This document shows positions 24,390 through 31,669 of a stretch of DNA of 40,415 bases, one piece after another. Below the pieces are notes generated by a model. The model saw only the letters and a program-made list of their open reading frames with translations. It did no database searches and was not told where the DNA came from. The stretch comes from CAYGAW01 sp964347945 (GTDB lineage: Bacteria; Chloroflexota; Anaerolineae; UBA7937; B3-Chlor). Location: assembly GCA_964347945.1 (NCBI GenBank), contig CAYGAW010000038.1, positions 1 through 40,415 of the forward strand. The letters are read 5' to 3'. The position numbers and the translations under genes are program-made. The first letter of the stretch is position 1, and each line of letters starts with the position of its first letter.

Positions 24390-27020
24390 CTATCCAATGG
24401 CGGCTTGAGCAGCCGACAGGCGCGCGGCCAACAACTGCGAAAGGTCGCACACGAGAGCATCAAGCCCCCACTCATGAAGGAGTTGCATGGAAGCGGGCTC
24501 ATGACAGTGGCTTCCATAGATAGCGATCCCGATATCGGGCCTGGCGGCGCGAGCTCGTTCCACGGCCAGCCGTATCAGGGAACCTACCCACTCTTCGTCC
24601 GCCGTACTGAAGGGATCGAACCCGATGATCCCCTCACCCATGTACCCCGGGAGGAACTTGCGGCGCTCCTCCTGAGAGCATGAGAGAACGCCGGCCGTGA
24701 GGCCATCGCGGTCGAAACAAAGGAAATCGACTTTGGAGGCCAGTTGGTCCGCCACGAGCGCCGCCCGCGGGGTCTCGATAATAGCACCAACGCTGTGGGC
24801 GATCCGCTTTCCCTCCCGCTCTCCTACCGTATCGGCAACGTTGGAAATCACTTGCAAGTAGTGCTCTACCTCGCCTGAGTAAGTGACACAGGGGACAAGT
24901 ATCCGCAGATCACCGACGGAGCCAGCCCCGGCCGCGTTGAACAGGGCTTCAAGCTGTGCCCGCACAACGTCGGGAGCAGCGATTCCCAGGCGAGCACCTC
25001 GCAACCCATACTCTGCGATTGCCTGCGTCCAGCCATCGACCGCTCGCAGCATCTCCTCCAGTCGCCCCATTTCCTCACTCCAGCGCTGGGCCAGGCGAAG
25101 TTCAGCCAACTCCGTCAGTAGTGCATCTCTGGATGGCAGGAAGTGCTCCAGCGGCGCGCTGAGCAGCCTCACAGTCACCGGTAGGCCCTGAGCAGCATCG
25201 AAGACGGCGCGGAACTCCTCGCTGTGCAGAGAGCGGAGTTCATCCAGCGCCGCCTGTCTGACCGATTGCGCCTCGGCCAGAATCACCTTACGGAAGATCG
25301 GCAAGAAGTCAGCGTCGTAGTACAGGCGCTCGGTACGCAGGATGCCTATCCCCTCAGCCCCCAACTCACGAGCCACCTCGATCTCGGCCGGAGTGCTCGC
25401 ATCGGCCAAGACCCGCAGGCGGCGCAAGTCATCCGCCCATGCGAGCAGTGTGTTCAACTCCCCGGCCTCCGACAGGCAGGGCGCGACAAGCTCCTTTCTG
25501 CCCGCAAATACCCTGCCGGTGCTGCCATCGATAGAGATCTCATCTCGTGACGCGATAGTCACCTCGCCAAAGTGTACTCGTCCCTCCTCGACGTCGATCT
25601 GCATGGCCTCACATCCCACCACGCAGGGCTTGCCCAGGCCCCGGGCAACCACCGCGGCGTGAGACGTCGCCCCACCGTGTCGGGTCAAGATTCCCGAGAC
25701 CAAGGGCATCACGGCCGCATCGTCAGGGCTGGTCTGCTCTCTAACCAAGATCACGGGCCCACCCTCGCGCGCCATTTGCTCGACTTGATCAACATCCAGT
25801 GCCACCCTGCCACTCACAGCTCCTGGGCTGCATTCGATCCCCTGAGCCAGCAAATCTGCAGCCGAGGCATCGGTCAACGAGGTAACGAACATTTGTCCAA
25901 GCGACTCAGGGTCCACCCGCCGGACCGCTTCCTCTCGGGAGATGAGCCCCTCCTGGGCCATATCTACCGCCGCCTTGACGGTGGCCAGAGGGGTGCGTTT
26001 CGCTGGACGGGCCTGAAGGATCCAGAGCCGACCTTCTTCGATCGTGAACTCGACATCCTGCACATCTCGACCGGCAGCTTCCAGTCGAGCGCAGATGTCT
26101 TTCAATTCCTCGTACAGCTTTGGCTGTTCCCGAGCCAGTTCGGAGATACTCCGTGGAGTCACCAGCCCACCCACAACGTCCTCCCCTTGACTCCGTGGGA
26201 GATACTCACCGTACAGTTCCTTCTCACCGGTGGCGGGGTTCCGCGAGAATACCACTCCGCTGCCGGAATCCAGGCCCATGTTCCCGAAAACCATCATCTG
26301 CACCACCACCGCTGTGCCCAGGTCGTCCGGGATTCCCGCAAGCGCACGATACTCGACGACGTTCTGAGCGAACCAGGAGTCGAAGACCGCCGCGATGCTC
26401 CGCTCCAGCTGTACGTATGGGTCTTGGGGGAACTCCCCGCCGGTCTCGTCACGGAAGAGCGCCAGGAACTCCTCGATGACAGATCCAGGGACCTCAACGT
26501 CAACCCGTCTTTCTCGTTCCCCGGCAGTCCCTCCCCTTTGGCGCCGCTCAAGCACATCTCTGAACTTGTCCTTAGGGATGTCATGGACGGTGCCGCCATA
26601 CAGCCTTATCAGCCGCATATAGGCGTCGCACCAGGACTCGGGACGTGGCGACTGCTCTGCAAGGCTATCCACGATCTCCCTGGTCAGCCCGACGTTCAGG
26701 ATGGTCTTGAGTTGGCCGGGCATGGACGCAGCGGGACTGGAGCGGACCGACACGATCAGCGGCTTGCTTCGACACCCAAACTCCTTGCCGGTCTCGGCTT
26801 CGAGGGCCGCCAAGGCTTCTGTCACCTCCTCCCACAGCGATGGGAACAGAGAACGGGAGCCGGGCGAGTAGTTGTGCCACGCCTCGGTGGTGATGACGAA
26901 CCCGGGGGCAGTGGGGATGCCCAGGCGCGTCATCTCGGCCAGGCCGGCTCCTTTGCCTCCCAGCAGCGGGCGCATCTCCCGACTGCCCTCATCGAGCGGA
27001 ACTACCCAGGTTTGTGCCAT
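24390..27020 (-). CDS. ppdK: Pyruvate, phosphate dikinase
   Basis: PPDK interconverts pyruvate, ATP and phosphate with PEP, AMP and pyrophosphate. Using the ATG at 27020 gives 876 residues, the normal length. The ATP-grasp domain begins PLLGGKGAGLAEMTRLG and contains VSVRSSPAASMPGQLKT. The phosphohistidine domain has GGATSHAAVVARGLGKPCVVGCE with the swivelling His; Thr before Ser-His is typical of PPDK rather than PEP synthase. The C-terminal TIM-barrel has EGIGILRTERL and CFDRDGLT, although the usual MFF and TNDL wording is changed. A further 62 upstream codons are open but match nothing. It heads a five-gene run with gmk and would supply PEP for gluconeogenesis. Confidence 0.93.
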   Translation of the reverse strand: MAQTWVVPLDEGSREMRPLLGGKGAGLAEMTRLGIPTAPGFVITTEAWHNYSPGSRSLFPSLWEEVTEALAALEAETGKEFGCRSKPLIVSVRSSPAASMPGQLKTILNVGLTREIVDSLAEQSPRPESWCDAYMRLIRLYGGTVHDIPKDKFRDVLERRQRGGTAGERERRVDVEVPGSVIEEFLALFRDETGGEFPQDPYVQLERSIAAVFDSWFAQNVVEYRALAGIPDDLGTAVVVQMMVFGNMGLDSGSGVVFSRNPATGEKELYGEYLPRSQGEDVVGGLVTPRSISELAREQPKLYEELKDICARLEAAGRDVQDVEFTIEEGRLWILQARPAKRTPLATVKAAVDMAQEGLISREEAVRRVDPESLGQMFVTSLTDASAADLLAQGIECSPGAVSGRVALDVDQVEQMAREGGPVILVREQTSPDDAAVMPLVSGILTRHGGATSHAAVVARGLGKPCVVGCEAMQIDVEEGRVHFGEVTIASRDEISIDGSTGRVFAGRKELVAPCLSEAGELNTLLAWADDLRRLRVLADASTPAEIEVARELGAEGIGILRTERLYYDADFLPIFRKVILAEAQSVRQAALDELRSLHSEEFRAVFDAAQGLPVTVRLLSAPLEHFLPSRDALLTELAELRLAQRWSEEMGRLEEMLRAVDGWTQAIAEYGLRGARLGIAAPDVVRAQLEALFNAAGAGSVGDLRILVPCVTYSGEVEHYLQVISNVADTVGEREGKRIAHSVGAIIETPRAALVADQLASKVDFLCFDRDGLTAGVLSCSQEERRKFLPGYMGEGIIGFDPFSTADEEWVGSLIRLAVERARAARPDIGIAIYGSHCHEPASMQLLHEWGLDALVCDLSQLLAARLSAAQAAIG

Positions 27021-27128
27021 ATGTGTTCTCGACCCAGAACCCGCAAGGGATGTCGCTGTGCTGAGGTGTTGTAGACGATGAACAGTCCGAACCAGCCGTC
27101 GTGTGTGCCCGGCGTGTCCCTCCAAGAG

Positions 27129-27157
27129 ATTATATCGCCATTGCAGCGGTGAATCAA
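27129..27157 (-). promoter_or_regulatory. Promoter of the ppdK operon
   Basis: On the minus strand TTGATT (27157-27152), a 17-base spacer and a perfect TATAAT (27134-27129), 109 bases before the ppdK ATG. Confidence 0.65.
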
Positions 27158-27233
27158 GAGAAATCCGCGGATTCCACCTTAACCAGCAGGGCAGGTAAAT
27201 ACCCATCCGCTCCTCTCAGTCTCCAAGCGCGGC

Positions 27234-27262
27234 TTTTCTTCTCAGTGTGGGTGTCTTATAAT
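27234..27262 (+). promoter_or_regulatory. Candidate promoter of pyrK
   Basis: A perfect TATAAT (27257-27262) lies about 60 bases before the pyrK ATG. The best -35 at the right distance is TTTTCT, which matches in three positions only. Confidence 0.45.
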
Positions 27263-27321
27263 CCACGCCGGAACGATTGCGTCTCTATCTCCCTCGACAG
27301 CATGAGAGGCTGGACTTTAGG

Positions 27322-28035
27322 ATGCTCCACCGTCCGATGAGCATAGCCGAGATCGCTGAGGAGACCTCCAGGGTCAAGACCTTCACCTTGGACTCCCGGC
27401 TTGACGCCCAACCGGGCCAGTTCGTAATGCTCTGGCTCCCCCAGCTCGACGAGAAGCCCTTCAGCCTCGCCAGCGACGATCCGGTCACCTTGACTGTGGC
27501 CAAAGTGGGCCCTTTCAGCGGGCGATTGCACCAGCTTGAGGTCGGAGACCGCTTATGGATCCGTGGGCCTCTGGGGAGAGGCTTTGACATCCGAGGAGAC
27601 AGCATGCTGCTGGTGGGTGGCGGCTATGGCGTGGCACCGCTCTCTTTCCTGGCCAGCCGGGCCCCTCAGGCCGGTCGCAAAGTGGCGGTCATCGGCGCCG
27701 GGACTAAGAATGAGCTCTTCTTTGAAGACCGGTTTGCCGCATCCGGCTGCGAGGTGACAGTGGTGACTGAGGACTGCTCCGCAGGCGAAGGAGGCATGTG
27801 CACCGACATAGCCGAGGCGCTACTCTCAGAGGAGCCTTTTGACGTGGTCTATGCTTGCGGCCCGGAGGCCATGTTGGACAAGGTGGAGGAGATCTGCCGC
27901 CAGCGCGGCATACCAGGGCAACTGAGCAAGGAGGCTTACATGAGATGCGGCCTTGGGGTGTGTGGCTCCTGCCAGCGAAATGGGCTACTGGTTTGCGTCG
28001 ATGGCCCCGTCTTCCACGTCGAACCGCGGAGTTGA
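27322..28035 (+). CDS. pyrK: Dihydroorotate dehydrogenase electron-transfer subunit PyrK
   Basis: PyrK carries FAD and a 2Fe-2S cluster and passes electrons from PyrD to NAD. In this 237-residue protein the FAD-binding motif is EKPFSLAS (Lys where Arg is usual), the nucleotide-binding loop is VGGGYGVAP at 98-106, and the cluster ligands are Cys209, Cys214, Cys217 and Cys225 in RCGLGVCGSC and the following C, before the typical DGPVF. The last inter-cysteine gap is seven residues, shorter than usual. The ATG at 27322 is chosen because family similarity starts just after it. It is separated from pyrD by 8.5 kb. Its stop codon lies within the -35 box of the next promoter. Confidence 0.93.
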   Translation: MLHRPMSIAEIAEETSRVKTFTLDSRLDAQPGQFVMLWLPQLDEKPFSLASDDPVTLTVAKVGPFSGRLHQLEVGDRLWIRGPLGRGFDIRGDSMLLVGGGYGVAPLSFLASRAPQAGRKVAVIGAGTKNELFFEDRFAASGCEVTVVTEDCSAGEGGMCTDIAEALLSEEPFDVVYACGPEAMLDKVEEICRQRGIPGQLSKEAYMRCGLGVCGSCQRNGLLVCVDGPVFHVEPRS

Positions 28036-28060
28036 CATTTGCCCAAGAAGGGAGTATACT
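28032..28060 (+). promoter_or_regulatory. Promoter of the FMN-riboswitch transcript
   Basis: TTGACA (28032-28037), a 17-base spacer and TATACT (28055-28060) lie 34 bases before the aptamer. The -35 box covers the pyrK stop codon (28033-28035), so the riboflavin transporter has its own strong promoter even though it follows pyrK closely. Confidence 0.82.
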
Positions 28061-28093
28061 TAGTCTTGGTAGTTTGACAAGAGAATCAGAGAC

Positions 28094-28239
28094 GACCTTC
28101 GGGGCAGGGTGAGGCCTTCCAAGGAAGGCCAATTCCCGATCGGCGGTATGGCATTACGAAGCAGTGCCGAGCCCGCGAGCTGTAGAGCCGATCTGGTGAG
28201 AGGCCAGAGCCGACGGTATAGTCCGGATGGGAGAGGGTC
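28094..28239 (+). ncRNA. FMN riboswitch aptamer (RFN element)
   Basis: The conserved RFN core is present in order: CTTCGGGGCAGGGTG, AATTCCCGATCGGCGGTA, GAGCCCGCGAGC, GGTGAGAGGCCAGAGCCGACGG and AGTCCGGATGGGAGAGG. GACCTTC (28094-28100) pairs with GAGGGTC (28233-28239) as P1, and GGCCTTCC/GGAAGGCC forms one arm. In this class FMN binding stabilises P1. Here it is followed by an intrinsic terminator before a riboflavin-type ABC transporter, so FMN should shut down uptake. Confidence 0.96.
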
Positions 28240-28288
28240 AAGCATTTGACTGGGAAAGCTGGGCTTTCCTGCGTCGCCTGCCGATGTG

Positions 28289-28317
28289 TCCCGAAGGTAA
28301 ACCCTTCGGGATTTTTT
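28289..28317 (+). terminator. Riboswitch expression-platform terminator
   Basis: TCCCGAAGG (28289-28297) pairs with CCTTCGGGA (28303-28311) across a five-base loop, followed by six T. The left arm can instead pair with CCTTCGGG at 28096-28103 in the 5' strand of P1, which gives a clear antiterminator alternative. Confidence 0.9.
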
Positions 28318-28342
28318 GTTGTCGTCCGCGAGAGACTAGGAG

Positions 28343-29194
28343 ATGAGCACAAACGAAGAGATGATCGGCACCCAGGTTCCACAGGGGGCTATGTCGGGTG
28401 ACGCTGGTTCACTGCGGAAGCGGCTGAGAACGGCCGCCAATCGCCACAGAGCGCTGCTGCTGGCACCCCCCGCGCTGCTCCTGTTCCTATGCCTGTGGCA
28501 GTTCATCGTTACAATTGGTTCCTATCCCGCCTTCATCCTGCCTGCACCAGCGGTTGTCTTGCGCAAGTTCTTCCTGGCCCTCAGCGATGGCACACTCCTG
28601 CACCACACCTGGGCCACACTGAGAGAGGTATGCCTGGGATTGGCCCTGGGGCTAACGGTGGCCACTGTCCTGGGCTACATCTTTGCCAAGTCCAAGCCCG
28701 TGGAACGACTCCTCTCGCCGTACATCGTGGCTTCTCAATCCATTCCCATCGTCGCCCTCGCTCCCCTGCTGGTCATCTGGTTTGGCTTCGGGATGCTGTC
28801 CAAGATCATCGTCTGCGCGCTGACGGTCTTCTTCCCTGTGTTGATCAACACCATCGTAGGACTTCGGTCCGTGGATGAGCACCTGGTCGACCTCATGCGG
28901 TCCTACGGAGCGACCCGCCGACAGATGTTCACCATGCTGGAGATACCAGCAGCGCTGCCGGTCCTCTTCGGCGGGCTGAAGATAGGCGTCACGCTCTCGG
29001 TTATCGGCGCAGTCGTGGGAGAGTTCGTGGCTGCCGACGAGGGGCTGGGATTTCTGGTCAACCTGTCGCGGGGCCTCTTCGATACGCCGATGATGTTTGT
29101 GGCCCTCTTCGCGCTGGTCATCATCGCCCTGGGTCTCTATGGCACTGTTGTTCTCCTGGAGAGCAGATTGCTATCTTGGCGCCAGAGCGAATAA
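28343..29194 (+). CDS. ribX: Riboflavin-type ABC transporter permease (RibX-like)
   Basis: This 283-residue inner-membrane protein has about six transmembrane helices and a cytosolic EAA-type loop around SYGATRRQMFTMLEIPAALP, which docks the ATPase. It belongs to the SsuC/TauC/ThiX permease family. Its place directly after an FMN riboswitch, with an NMT1/THI5-like binding protein next, matches the RibXY riboflavin uptake system described for Chloroflexus relatives. The ATG at 28343 directly abuts AGGAG, which is too close to serve it; ATGs at 28361 or 28391 are alternatives. The N-terminal ~35 residues before the first helix are polar. It ends 12 bases before ribY. Confidence 0.88.
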   Translation: MSTNEEMIGTQVPQGAMSGDAGSLRKRLRTAANRHRALLLAPPALLLFLCLWQFIVTIGSYPAFILPAPAVVLRKFFLALSDGTLLHHTWATLREVCLGLALGLTVATVLGYIFAKSKPVERLLSPYIVASQSIPIVALAPLLVIWFGFGMLSKIIVCALTVFFPVLINTIVGLRSVDEHLVDLMRSYGATRRQMFTMLEIPAALPVLFGGLKIGVTLSVIGAVVGEFVAADEGLGFLVNLSRGLFDTPMMFVALFALVIIALGLYGTVVLLESRLLSWRQSE

Positions 29195-29206
29195 GAAGGA
29201 GCACAA

Positions 29207-30199
29207 ATGAGTGTGAAGAAGCTGGGTCTGATGGTAATGGCAGTGTCGCTAGTCGTCCTCAGTGGCTGCGGAGTGGCCAGCACGCCCACACAGCCTGCGT
29301 CGCCCACCCAGGTGACCCTGGCTATGGGATACATTCCCAACGTGCAATTTGCACCATTCTATGTGGCGGTGAACAAGGGGTACTTCGAAGAGCAGGACCT
29401 CGAAATCGAGTTCGACTACGGGATGGAGACCGATCTACTCAATCTAGTGGGCACCGATGCGCTGCAATTCGCCGTCGCCAGCGGCGATCAGGTGATCCTC
29501 GCCCGCAGCCAGGGTCTACCCGTCGTCTACGTGATGACGTACTTCCAGAGGTTCCCAGTGGCTATCGTCTCCCTGGAGGACGTACCTTTGGAGGAGCCCT
29601 CCGATCTGATCGGACGCTCGGTAGGCATCCCTGGCTTGTGGGGCGCAAGCTACATCGGCTGGTTGGCTCTTCTCCACTCGTCAGGGATAGGCGATCAAGA
29701 GATACTGCTGGAGTCCGTCGGCTATACGCAGGTGGCCAGTCTGACCGAGGGGCAGGTTGAGGCAGCGGTGGTCTACGCGGCAAACGAGCCGGTCCAGCTA
29801 CGGCAAGCGGGCTATGACCCACACATCATCTACATCGCGGACTACATGAATCTGGTATCTAACGGCATTATCACCAATGAGAAGACCATCGCCCAGAGCC
29901 CGGAACTGGTCGATGGACTGGTAAGAGCCGTCATACGGGGGCTCCAGTACACCATCGATCATCCCGAGGAGACCTTCGAGATCTGCCTGGAATACGTGCC
30001 CGAGGCAGGGGGAGAGAATAGGGCCATCCAGATGGCCGTGCTCAAGGAGTCTATCAAGTTCTGGGAGAGCGAGCGTTTGGGCTACTCCGATCCAGCTGCG
30101 TGGGAGGCCTCCCAGGAATTCATGCTGGAAGTCGGGTTGGTGGAGACGGAGACGGACGTGGAAGCGATGTTCAGCAACGAGTTTGTCTTAGAACCGTAG
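29207..30199 (+). CDS. ribY: Riboflavin-type ABC transporter substrate-binding lipoprotein (RibY-like)
   Basis: This 330-residue protein has a lipoprotein signal peptide; the lipobox VVLSGC puts the lipidated Cys at residue 21. After a short Ser/Thr/Pro linker comes an NMT1/THI5-type periplasmic-binding fold: VTLAMGYIPNVQFAPFYVAVNKGYFEEQ, a run best read as VTLAMGYIPN then FAPFYVAVNKGYFEEQ. It is followed by VASGDQVILARSQGLPVVYV and GRSVGIPGLWGASY. Members bind thiamine precursors, sulfonates or riboflavin; the riboswitch upstream argues for riboflavin. The ATG has an AAGGAG site with good spacing. It lies between the permease and the ATPase in one operon. Confidence 0.9.
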   Translation: MSVKKLGLMVMAVSLVVLSGCGVASTPTQPASPTQVTLAMGYIPNVQFAPFYVAVNKGYFEEQDLEIEFDYGMETDLLNLVGTDALQFAVASGDQVILARSQGLPVVYVMTYFQRFPVAIVSLEDVPLEEPSDLIGRSVGIPGLWGASYIGWLALLHSSGIGDQEILLESVGYTQVASLTEGQVEAAVVYAANEPVQLRQAGYDPHIIYIADYMNLVSNGIITNEKTIAQSPELVDGLVRAVIRGLQYTIDHPEETFEICLEYVPEAGGENRAIQMAVLKESIKFWESERLGYSDPAAWEASQEFMLEVGLVETETDVEAMFSNEFVLEP

Positions 30200-30204
30200 G
30201 GGTG

Positions 30205-30966
30205 ATGTCGAAGCCAATACTGAGTGCCAAGGGAATAGCGAAGACCTTCCATGGTCGCGATGGGGACGTAAGAGCCCTCGGGGATGTCTCTCTGGAGATT
30301 TCTGCGGGAGAGTTCGTCAGCCTGGTGGGACCCTCAGGCTGCGGAAAGACCACTCTTCTCCGGATACTGGGGGGATTGCTTCAAGCCGACTGCGGTGTGG
30401 TCCGCATCGACGGGCAGTCGATGACACAGCCCCGCCAGGAGATCGGCTTCGTCTTCCAGAACCCGACCCTCATGCCCTGGCGCACCGTCCTGAGAAACGT
30501 CACCTTGCCTCTCGAGGTCCGTGGCAACGGGGGCGAAAGGAACAGGAGGCGGGCCATGCAGTTGCTCAGTTTGGTGGGTCTCATCGGCTTCGAGAACTCC
30601 TACCCCCGTGAGCTCTCCGGTGGGATGCAGCAGCGCGTAGCCATCGCTCGGGCCTTGGTTTACGAACCTTCCATTCTGCTGATGGATGAGCCCTTCGGCT
30701 CCCTCGATGCCATCACTCGCAACCAGATGAACCTGGAACTACTTCGCATCTGGCGGGCGACGGGTAAGACCATCCTCATGGTCACCCACACCCTTCAGGA
30801 GGCCGTCTTCCTGGCGGACCGGGTGCTGATCATGAGCCCCCGGCCAGGTCACATAGAGGCCACCGTGCACGTGGCATTGCCACGCCCGCGAGACACTGAC
30901 ACCTTCTACGAAGAGGAGTTCACAGCCCTCTATCATCTCGTCCGAGACATGATCTCTCCAGGTTGA
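30205..30966 (+). CDS. ABC transporter ATP-binding protein of the riboflavin-type system
   Basis: This is a 253-residue ATPase of the SsuB/TauB family, partner of the permease at 28343. Walker A is GPSGCGKTT (42-50), the Q-loop is in IGFVFQNPTLMPW, the signature is LSGGMQQR, Walker B is ILLMDEPFGSLDA, and the switch His is in VTHTLQEAV. The ATG at 30205 follows the ribY stop by five bases; AGGGG overlaps the end of ribY very close to the start. The frame is open 35 codons further upstream, inside ribY, with no family match. The operon probably ends at the hairpin at 31093-31115. Confidence 0.93.
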   Translation: MSKPILSAKGIAKTFHGRDGDVRALGDVSLEISAGEFVSLVGPSGCGKTTLLRILGGLLQADCGVVRIDGQSMTQPRQEIGFVFQNPTLMPWRTVLRNVTLPLEVRGNGGERNRRRAMQLLSLVGLIGFENSYPRELSGGMQQRVAIARALVYEPSILLMDEPFGSLDAITRNQMNLELLRIWRATGKTILMVTHTLQEAVFLADRVLIMSPRPGHIEATVHVALPRPRDTDTFYEEEFTALYHLVRDMISPG

Positions 30967-31092
30967 CAGGAACTCCCAAAGGGGCTACCATTTCCCCAAT
31001 CCATCGGGAAGATGGCGACGGGCACAGCGTGGAGTTGTCCGGCGGTTTGGGAATAGGGCGCTGTGAGAGGAGAACCCGTGTATGGAAGAAGG

Positions 31093-31115
31093 GGACGCTG
31101 CGCCAGCGTCCTTTT
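31093..31115 (+). terminator. Terminator after the riboflavin transporter operon
   Basis: GGACGCTG (31093-31100), loop CGC, CAGCGTCC (31104-31111), then TTTT. The stem is perfect, but the T-run is short. Confidence 0.7.
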
Positions 31116-31136
31116 GCGCAACCTGCGAGGGAACCA

Positions 31137-31610
31137 GTGAACGGTTGGTGGGGCGGCCTCTCTGAGCGAAGAAGGGCGATTTATAGTCTCTTGATTGTCA
31201 TCATCTGTCTGAGCGTGCCTTGCTACGTCTTGGGCTTCATCGCCTTGGCCATGGCTCCTCCGCGGGTCACGCCTACGCCCACTGAGACGTCAACACTCAC
31301 TCCCACGCAGACGCCCACAGACACGCCCACCCCTACTTCAACCGCAACCAGCACCGCTACGGCGACCAGCACCGTCACGCCGACGGAGACCCCCACGTCA
31401 ACCCCTACTCAGACGCCCACGGAAACCCCAACTCTAACTCCCACGGCCACGGACACAGCTACCCCCACCGGCACGGCCACACCAACGATTACGCCTACCT
31501 TCACCCCGACCAACACGCCAACGGGGACACCAACTTCTACCGCGACGGTGACCGGGACAGCCACCCGCACCGCGACACCAACCACCACGGGAACCACGGC
31601 AACACGGTAG
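31137..31610 (+). CDS. Membrane-anchored bare Thr/Pro stalk protein, copy 1
   Basis: From the GTG at 31137, behind GAGGGAA, the protein has 157 residues. After a short basic cytosolic start (LSERRRA) comes one transmembrane helix (AIYSLLIVIICLSVPCYVLG). The remaining ~115 residues are almost only Thr, Pro, Ala, Ser and Glu in TPT-type repeats, ending without a folded domain. Thr/Pro stalks normally hold a domain away from the membrane and are often glycosylated; here the stalk ends free. The helix resembles that of the next gene (IYSLL, YCLG/YVLG), so they are paralogues. The open frame reaches back to 30963, but that part crosses the terminator and looks non-coding. Function unknown. Confidence 0.6.
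   Translation: MNGWWGGLSERRRAIYSLLIVIICLSVPCYVLGFIALAMAPPRVTPTPTETSTLTPTQTPTDTPTPTSTATSTATATSTVTPTETPTSTPTQTPTETPTLTPTATDTATPTGTATPTITPTFTPTNTPTGTPTSTATVTGTATRTATPTTTGTTATR
31259..31605 (+). repeat. Low-complexity Thr/Pro-coding repeat tract
   Basis: An irregular array of ACGCCCAC-, ACTCCCACG- and ACACCAAC-type units encodes the Thr/Pro stalk of the gene at 31137. Similar but shorter tracts occur at about 31850-32090, on the minus strand at about 33800-34110 and 34590-34735, and in the cNMP-domain gene near 11625-11870. It is a coding repeat, not a CRISPR array: the units vary and lack spacers. Confidence 0.7.
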
Positions 31611-31669
31611 ATGGCATATCTTGAGCTAGCAGCGCAACACGTCCCTTCGCTATCGACCTGATCACGGTA

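Larger units (their letters stand above)
27021..27321. other. Divergent intergenic region ppdK / pyrK
   Basis: The 301 bases hold a good promoter on the minus strand (27129-27157) and a -10-dominated candidate on the plus strand (27234-27262). No gene is supported. A TTG at 27277 extends the pyrK frame upstream by 15 codons without family similarity. Confidence 0.6.

Noticed and set aside
25572..27074. Open frame of 500 codons on the plus strand opposite ppdK
   Set aside because: It mirrors the ppdK codon pattern, has no motif and no ribosome-binding site. PPDK on the other strand is certain.
30963..31136. Upstream extension of the first stalk protein by 58 codons
   Set aside because: This part crosses a terminator hairpin and looks non-coding; GTG at 31137 has a good ribosome-binding site just before the membrane helix.
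31259..31605. Repetitive array resembling a CRISPR or minisatellite
   Set aside because: Units are short, irregular and in frame, coding for Thr/Pro. There are no equal spacers and no cas genes.
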